A DNA stretch of 64,000 bases. It comes from Rheum nobile. Lineage: Eukaryota; Streptophyta; Magnoliopsida; Caryophyllales; Polygonaceae. A program made the translations under genes and the position numbers. The notes under the pieces are model-generated. The model did no database searches, was not told where the DNA came from, and saw nothing but the letters and a program-made list of their open reading frames with translations. Positions 57,860-64,000 of the stretch are shown in pieces (the stretch's first letter is position 1; the number at the start of each line of letters is the position of its first letter). The stretch is taken from the NCBI GenBank assembly GCA_027886185.1, contig WOAB01000040.1:3100001-3164000 (forward strand), read 5' to 3'.

Positions 57860-59781
57860 CTCGAGGCTTCTGAGTCGTCGAAGACTCTCTCCGATTCTCG
57901 TGAAGGCGAAGCTCCTCCTCTTTTTATTTTGAAGGAGTCGGATGCGTTGGTTATCACTATGTCCCAGGCGGAACTGGATCAGGTGCTCCAAGTCGGAGGT
58001 TTTCTGCCGGAGACGATTGCCAGGCTGCCTCACCCATACGAGAGGCCCGATGCTCGCTATGAGGGATGGGTTTGCTTATACTCTTACCCATTTAGAATAG
58101 GGCATAGGTTTCCTTTCCCCCCCTTGTCAGGGACTTCTTAGCTATGTTGGCGCTGGCGCCATGTCAAGTAATGCCTCAGGCGTGGAGAGTACTTAGGGTT
58201 CTCGACCTTATGAATGTTCAAACTGGGGCTGATTTTGACTTCGATGCCCTGTGGTACAACTACTTCATAGGATCGAAGAGTTCCTGTCGCGTTCAGTTGC
58301 GTGTCCGACCTGGTCGGAAGCCCTTGGTGCAGAGCCCTGATGTTAACGATCGCGGATGGGGGTCGAAGTTCTTTTTCATCGAACGCTCTTCTCTGGAGAA
58401 GGAGGGAGAATGTCCATTTTTGTTGACGGAGTGGCGAGTCGATAGTATGTACTTGTCTTTTCTTTCGTGTGTTTGTGTGTCTTAACTCTTGCTTTAACTT
58501 TTCTTTTTTGTAGTCCCCGAACCAGAGGATCTAGAAGTGAGTAGCCGATCAGAGGGCTTGTCAAAGATTATGCTTGAGATTCCCGTGTCTGAAAGGAAAT
58601 TTGTGAACGTCAACTTGCTGGCGACGACTCCTGCCTCACAAGAAGATATGTCGAATGTTTCTTCATCTCGTGCGAAAGGTAGACTTTCGGCTTTAGGAGT
58701 CTTTTTATTGTTTTTCACTTTGTCGTGTACTTTAGGATTTCTCCTTTTTTGTTGTCCTGTCGTGTCAGGTTCCCCTGGTGGTCGGTCGAGTGCTCGCCTG
58801 AGGGTGACGTCGGGAAAAAAGCTTGATTGAGCAAAGGAAAGCAGCAGCCAAGGCGGCGTCGAGCAAACCGGCTCTGATTGACCTGACGACTATGATTAAA
58901 GCTGGCTCTAAGAGGAAAGCGAGTGCTCGTCCTGATGATGTCAAGGCGGAGGACGTCCCTAAGAAGAAAGGCGCGACCGCCGAAGGGGTCGGCAAGATCG
59001 GTACCGCAGGGCCGTCGATCGTTGATCTTTTTCGCGCTCAAGACCCGACTTTGAAGTCGGAAGTTAAGGACGTCTCCCCTTTGGACTGCATTGGTGAAGC
59101 GGGCAGTTCCGCGTGGAGGGTGTGTTGCCCTTTGTTTTGTGCGTTTTTGTATTTCTTTTGTTCGACTGTGTTTTCTGATTCGCGTATTTATGTTGTCGTA
59201 TGCCTTTTTGTCAGGCTTTTCAATACTTCTTGGGAGCTTACTCCGGTGTCCAGGCGATGCTTGTCAAGGCTGAGGACAGGGCTGTTAGGTCAGAGTCCGA
59301 CCTTGCGTCTTTAAGGACCAAGCTGGAGGGAGCAGAGAGTCGCTGTCGTGAGACTGAGCGTCGTCTCACCAGGGAGCTGAAGAGCTGTCAAGGGGAGATG
59401 GTCGCATGTCAGAGGGAGTTTGAAGAGTGCAGGGCAGGCATTGAGGAGGAAGTGAAGCGGGCTCGGATTGCCGACGGTCAGATTGCTGGCGACGTTGGGG
59501 CCTTCTATGCGGTGAAATCACGCATCGAGATGATTGAAGAGTTCAATGAGGGCAAGCATGAGCTCTGGGACCTGAAGGCGGAGAAGGAGACTTTGGACTC
59601 CATGTTTCCAAAGGGCGATCCTGGTCAGGAGTTGTTCTGCTTAGCCGGCGTCGGAGAAGAGGCTGTGGATGAAGATGCCGATGAGGACGAAGCTCATTCT
59701 GGCGATGCTAAGCCGACCGACGAGATAGCCCCATTGGAGCCAGCCCCTGCCAAAGGTAACGTTGTTGTTCCCGATGCTTGA
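57860..59781 (+). pseudogene. Antisense spliced ORF (aORF) of the Tat-like element
   Basis: This gene is on the strand opposite to pol. Exons are about 57860-58444, 58514-58678, 58769-59119 and 59215-59781, all with GT-AG introns. The first exon has MSQAELDQVLQVGGFLPET and VLRVLDLMNVQTGADFDF, a conserved gag-like or plant-transposon-protein N-terminal domain. The second and third are basic, Ser/Lys-rich linkers. The last is a coiled coil (SESDLASLRTKLEGAESRC, RRLTRELKSCQ) with an acidic tail. One-base shifts at a C7 run (about 58120) and an A6 run (about 58815) break it. Tat elements of other plants carry such antisense ORFs; their function is unknown. The start codon is uncertain (57959 or upstream). 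Confidence 0.65.
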
Positions 59782-59844
59782 CTTTGTTTGTCCCACTTGT
59801 GTGTGGGTTTAGACATTTGGTGCCTTTGGATAATGTATGTTTTG

Positions 59845-59951
59845 GCGACCCGTCCACCATCGCGGGTCGCAGAATATTTCTGTTTGATGAAGTCCTACAG
59901 ATGTGTAGGCAAACAATGTGGTTTGGCGACCCGTCCACCATCGCGGGTCGC
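59845..59951. repeat. Twin GCGACCCG hairpins downstream of the aORF
   Basis: Two identical 26-bp copies (59845-59870 and 59926-59951) of gcgacccg, a 10-base loop and cgggtcgc lie 81 bp apart. A smaller cctac/gtagg hairpin (59894-59909) lies between. They sit 60-170 bp after the aORF stop and before the convergent pol genes. Confidence 0.85.
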
Positions 59952-60596
59952 GTATTTATAAAAATGCTTTTTATTTTGCTGCAAATGCGTTTTTACATGT
60001 AGAATTGCATGATAGTTTGTTTCGTACATGTTCGTCGAACTTTCGAGGAAGTTGTCGATGACGTTTAGTATGTCGTGTATGTCGGTTTCACCCGTGTGCT
60101 CCGTCGAGTGAGGTTTCACCGTATGTATGTATGTAGAGCAGGCCTGCGATATGTTTGTGTATGTGTTAGTCATGACATTATGCCGGGGAGGTAAGCAATA
60201 TATAATAAGATGTTTGTTCCTTATGTTTAATTGCGTGAATGTAATAAGGTGTTGTACCTTATGTTTTGTATAAGGCAGGCGGTGTGTCGACGTGCCTGTG
60301 TTGTCATCTCCCCGTAATCCGATCGATCGTGTAAATGTAAGCGCTATATGTGGATGACATGATCCATTTGCGGACGACTGGGTCCATTGTAAATATTGTT
60401 CTGCATTTGTGTTTTTTTTGTAAGTTGGAAATCCTCGCTTAGTGTCAGATGATGACATGTAAAAGAAAGTAGCGATGTATATGCGATGGCATGCGGTATA
60501 TATGCGACAGATGACAATGTATATATGATAGCATGCGATAGGTAACAATGTATATGCGATGTATAGAGTTTTGCGTGATGTTTTTACCTTATCGGT
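59952..60596. other. Spacer between aORF and pol
   Basis: No gene. T/G-rich sequence with imperfect tatatgcgat/gcatgcgat repeats at about 60475-60562 and tatgtatgt repeats near 60125. It separates the convergent aORF (+) and integrase (-). Confidence 0.5.
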
Positions 60597-62135
60597 TCAG
60601 AAATGGTATAGCTTGAGATGTGCTGCGTTCCAACTCCTCGGGATTGGTTGTCCGTCTTTGTCTTCTAACTGATACGCTCCTTGTCCGACCACTTCGGTGA
60701 TCAAGTAAGGTCCTTCCCATTGTGGTGCTAGCTTCCCGTCGGATGGGTTCTTGGTGTTCTGGAATGTCTTCCTTAGGACCCAGTCTCCGACCTTGAATGC
60801 CTTGATTCAGACATTCTTGTTGTAGCTCCTTACGACTTGTTGTTGGAACTTAACCATCCTGACTCGGGCTTTCTCTCTGATCTCGTCCGCTGTGTCGAGA
60901 TTGTGTGTTAGCTCGATGTCGTTCTGTTCACTTGTCTGAAGGTTACATCGAGCGGTCGGAACCAGTAACTCAGTCGGGATGACTGCCTCACTCCCATAGA
61001 TGAGAGAGAAAGGCGATTGCCCGATCGCATTCTTTGGAGTAGTCCTGTTGGACCAGAGAATAAGTGGGAGTTCGTCTGCCCATTTGCCTTTAGCCCCTGT
61101 GAGGCGTATTTTGAGGTTGTTGATAATGATCTTGTTGCTGGATTCGGCTTGTCCGTTGGATTGCGGATACCCGGGAGTGAATGTGACTAATTTGATGTTC
61201 TATTGGTCGCAGAAGGCTCTAGACTTATGACTGATGAATTGGGAACCGTTGTCGCACACGATTTCTGATGGAACGCCAAATCTGCACAAGATATTGCGTT
61301 TTATGAATGAAATGACTTGTTGATCCTTTACCTCTCTATAAGCCTCGGCTTCGATCCATTTGGAGAAGTAGTCCGTCATGGCAAGGAAAAAGACTCTTTG
61401 ACCCGACGCAGGAGGAAGCTTTCCGACAATGTCCATTCCCCATCTCATAAAGGGCCATGGAGCCAGGGTCGGATGAAGGAGCTCTGAAGGCTGACGATGG
61501 ACGGGTGCGTGTCGTTGACAGGCGTGACACTTCTTGGTGTATTCCATGGCATCTTTGTTCATTGTTGGACAATAGTACCCGTTTCGTAGGGCCTTTCCTA
61601 AGAGGCTTCGCCCTCCAGTGTGGTTGCCACACTCTCCTTCGTGTAACGATTGCAAGATACGTCTGACTTCTGGAGTCTTAAGGCATCGTAGGAGTAGCCC
61701 TGTAGCAGATCTTTTGAACAAGATGTTATCAATGATATCGTAAGAGAGTACTTGTACCTTGAGCCTTTTTGCTTCTGTCTTGTCGTCGAGTAGAATGCCG
61801 TCTTTTAACCACCTGATGTAAGGTAGCATCCAGTCATCATCGGCGTCGATGATGTCTTCTTCGGGTCGGTCGCCTATTTCCATGGCGACGAGTTCTTCAA
61901 GTGATGTTGTTAACTCGACGGATGTCCTTGGGACGGCTGGCGTCATGATGTGGGCCAATGGTATGTGTGGAAACTCTTTCGGGTCTAGGACGGATCCTAG
62001 ATTGGCGAGTGCGTCAGCTTGGGAGTTAAGATCCCTGGGCACTTGTCGGATGTTGAATGTCTGGAATTGTCCGATCAGTTTCTTGTCTACCTCCAGGTAG
62101 GCTATCATTCTGGTATCTTTGGCACTGTACGACCC
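60597..62135 (-). pseudogene. Tat-like integrase
   Basis: This would insert element DNA into chromosomes. On minus, the RNase H end (RQVPRDLNSQADALANLGS, about 62050) is followed by the zinc-binding H2C2 region (HEGECGNHTGGRSLL, CHACQRHA). The catalytic core follows with GMDIVGKLPP, TDYFSKWIEAEAY and CDNGSQF (about 61255), then PGYPQSNGQAESSNK after a stop, and a C-terminal domain ending WNAAHLKLYHF (stop 60597). All of it is in one frame. TAG at 61200 replaces the Trp or Gln expected there, TGA lies at 60807, and TAG lies near 62136 between RNase H and this part. DD(35)E residues are otherwise visible. Confidence 0.87.
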
Positions 62136-63699
62136 CTATATTTGGTTTACGACCAGCAAGGAATCACAAATGACTTCGATCTCTCGGACCCCTAGGTCGC
62201 GAGCCAGTATGAGTCCGAATATGAGTGCTTCGTATTCAGCTTCGTTGTTGGTCGCATCCCACTCACATCTGACAGCTTGAGCTATCTTGTCCCCCTGTGG
62301 CGATTTCAGTACGACCCCAAGCCCCGATCCTCTGGCGTTCGACGCCCCATCTGTGTGGAGCTCCCATGTACCTATCTCGTCTGTCGCGAGTAGTTGTGTC
62401 GCTTCTTTTGCGGCTTCTTGCTCTAGGGTCGGACTGAAATCAGCCACAAAGTCGGCTAAGGCTTGCGACTTGATCGCTGTTCTAGGCTCATACTCGATGT
62501 CGTAACCACTGAGGTGTATGGCCCATTTGGTCATTCGTCCTGTGAACTCAGGTTTCCTCATGATACTCTCATGGGATGATTAGTGCGAACAGTAATAGTA
62601 TGAGATTCAAAATATGGTTTGAGTTTGTTCAAAGCCATTACCAATGATAGTACGAGCTTTTCAAGTGACGAATACCTCGTTTCGGCTGGTAACAACATCC
62701 GACTGACGTAGTATATTGGCGACTGTTTGCCGTCTTCCTCTCTGACCAGTACAGCGCTTACGGCCGACTCTGACACTGCAAGATAAAGAAATAAGGGCTC
62801 GTCGCCTTTAGGTTTGGTCAGTAACATGGGATTGGCCAGGTATTCTTTGAGGTTCTGAAATGCTATTTCGTGTTCTTCCGTCCATTGAAAGGATTTGTTC
62901 TTCTTGAGTGCGTCGTGGAAGGGTTTGCACTTGTCGGATGATTTGGAGATGAATCTGTTCAGAGCTGCTATCCGACCTGTGAGCTTCTGTACGTCTTTAA
63001 CACATCGGGGGGATCGAAGGTTGATGAGAGCCTTGATCTGTTCTGGACTGGCTTCTATTTCTCTTTGCGTCACCATGTAACCTAAGAACTTCCCTTGACT
63101 GGTGATGAACGCTGTTTTTTCTTGATCGTCGGGATCCATGAGGATCTGATTATAGCTGCTGAAAGCGTCCATGAAAGTGAGCATTTCGTGCCCTGTCGTG
63201 GCGTCGACCATGGCGTTGATATGGGGTAGAGGAAACGAGTCCTTGGGACAAGCCTTGTTGAGGTCTGTGAAGTCGATGTAGACTCTCCACTTGCCGTTCT
63301 TCTTCTGGACTACGACCACGTTGGCTAGCCATTCAGGATAGTGGACTTCTCTGATTTTTTCTGTTTCCAGTAAGCTTTTGACTTCATCGTCAACTATTTT
63401 GTTCCGCTCGGGGGAGAACTTCCTGCGTTTTTGCTTGACAGGGGGATGAGACGGGTCTACATTTAATTTATGAGTAATAACGTTTGGAGATATTCCGATC
63501 ATATCCTCATGCGACCATGCAAAACAGTCGACATTGACCCTGAGGAAGTCAAGGAGTTGTCGTCTGGTCGAGTCGTCCAAGTCTGACCCGACCCTTACCG
63601 TTTGGTTTGGCTTTGAAGGATCTGGTGCGATCTCGTCGAGTTTTTCCATTTCTGGTTTGACGTATCGACTAGGTCCTTCGCCGTTCTGTGATTGCTATG
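62136..63699 (-). pseudogene. Tat-like reverse transcriptase-RNase H, catalytic core deleted
   Basis: Minus-strand frame 63649-62558 carries the RT: FAWSHEDMIGI, VKQKRRKFSPER, VVVQKKNGKWRVYIDFTDLN, FPLPHINAMVDATTGH and FMDAFSSYNQILMDPDDQEK. Then TAFITSQGKFLGYMV jumps directly across the place where the family has YCYxVMPFGLKNAGAT and YVDD. About 90-100 codons are missing in frame (junction about 63090-63104). Thumb and RNase H1-like parts follow. After a small shift near 62565, a second RNase H domain (ELHTDGASNARGSGLGVV, NNEAEYEALI, CDSLLVV) occupies 62561-62136. Without YVDD this enzyme cannot polymerise. Confidence 0.88.
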
Positions 63700-64000
63700 C
63701 GGTCTTGTGTTCGACTGCATTCTTCATGGAGGCGACGTAGCATTCCTTTGCGGTCCTTTGATCTCTTGGACCCCCCATTCAGTAGGGAACTTGATGACCT
63801 GGTGATATGTTGAAGGTACTGCCTTCATAGCGTGTATCCACGGCCTGCCAAGGATACAATTATAGGGAGACGAACAGTCTAGGACTAAGAATTTAACATG
63901 TTGGTTGATTCCTCCAGCGTATGTGGTTAGAATGATTTCACCAGTCGTGTGTTTAACCTCACCGCTGAACCCGACCAGTGGGGTCGACTTCTTGATTAGT
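63700..64000 (-). pseudogene. Tat-like aspartic protease, partial
   Basis: From the right edge the minus strand reads LVGFSGEVKHTTGEI, FLVLDCSSPYNCILGRPWIH and AVPSTYHQVIKFPT, the C-terminal half of a Tat protease. The active-site Asp lies beyond the window. A one-base shift near 63760 and a TAG near 63697 separate it from the reverse transcriptase. Confidence 0.8.

Larger units (their letters stand above)
56894..64000 (-). mobile_element. Tat-like Ty3/gypsy element (minus strand), partial
   Basis: From left to right: 3' LTR (56894-57543), polypurine tract, antisense spliced ORF on plus (57860-59781), hairpin cluster, then on minus the integrase (to 60597), RNase H, reverse transcriptase and protease, running off the right edge. 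A pol sequence with the YNCILGRPW protease and an extra ORF between pol and the 3' LTR fits the Tat lineage. Multiple stops, frameshifts and a deleted catalytic core show that this copy is dead. Confidence 0.85.

Noticed and set aside
60361..60548. Possible tRNA or small RNA in the repeat-rich spacer
   Set aside because: Repeats of tatatgcgat produce pairing by chance; no cloverleaf or promoter boxes were found.

Overview
The window is nuclear DNA of a flowering plant, most likely a eudicot. The genes have introns, both intact host genes are plant orthologues, and about three quarters of the sequence is plant transposable elements or their wreckage (Ty3/gypsy, Ty1/copia, L1-type LINEs, a MULE, hAT-type MITEs). 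I see no rRNA, tRNA, CRISPR array or bacterial feature. The species cannot be named from sequence alone.

Layout. 1-6176 (-): part of a gypsy-type element with LTR, tRNA-Asp primer site, gag and protease but no reverse transcriptase. About 6.2-11.0 kb: a decayed Mutator-like element (MULE) with a transposase on + and a lysine-rich gene converging from -. 11.2-13.7 kb: fragments of host genes (receptor kinase, reductase) and a MITE. 14.1-20.2 kb (+): a LINE with perfect target duplications, whose 5' part and flank were later duplicated in tandem. 20.6-22.2 kb: two more MITEs, each with an 8-bp target duplication.

23.3-35.8 kb is the genic island. The first gene is an eIF5-mimic protein (8 coding exons, 412 codons, one GC-AG intron), which acts on translation initiation in the cytoplasm. 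The second is the plastid riboflavin enzyme PYRR (9 exons, 592 codons), with a dead deaminase domain, a reductase domain and a C-terminal COG3236/DUF1768 domain. Between them lie two related terminal-inverted-repeat elements rich in TGTGCAT and a 735-bp x 4 tandem array derived from a LINE fragment.

36.3-64 kb is a nest of insertions that can be ordered from target duplications. The oldest is a LINE on - (36302-37091 plus 51751-55040). A complete copia element (37092-51745, duplication gagca) split it. A complete gag-only gypsy element (37393-43944, duplication ctacc) landed in the copia 5' LTR. At 55041 the LINE is cut again by a small non-autonomous LTR element (-). Its 5' LTR is in turn interrupted at 56894 by a Tat-like gypsy element (-) that runs off the right edge and carries a spliced antisense ORF.

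The two host genes are not functionally linked. Nothing here looks like a wholly new molecular system. The best second-look signals are the two gag-only (TR-GAG-like) families, the uninterrupted gag ORF that reads into its own LTR, the selective tandem expansion of two 5' LTRs, the antisense Tat ORF, and the purely transition-driven decay of the copia polyprotein.
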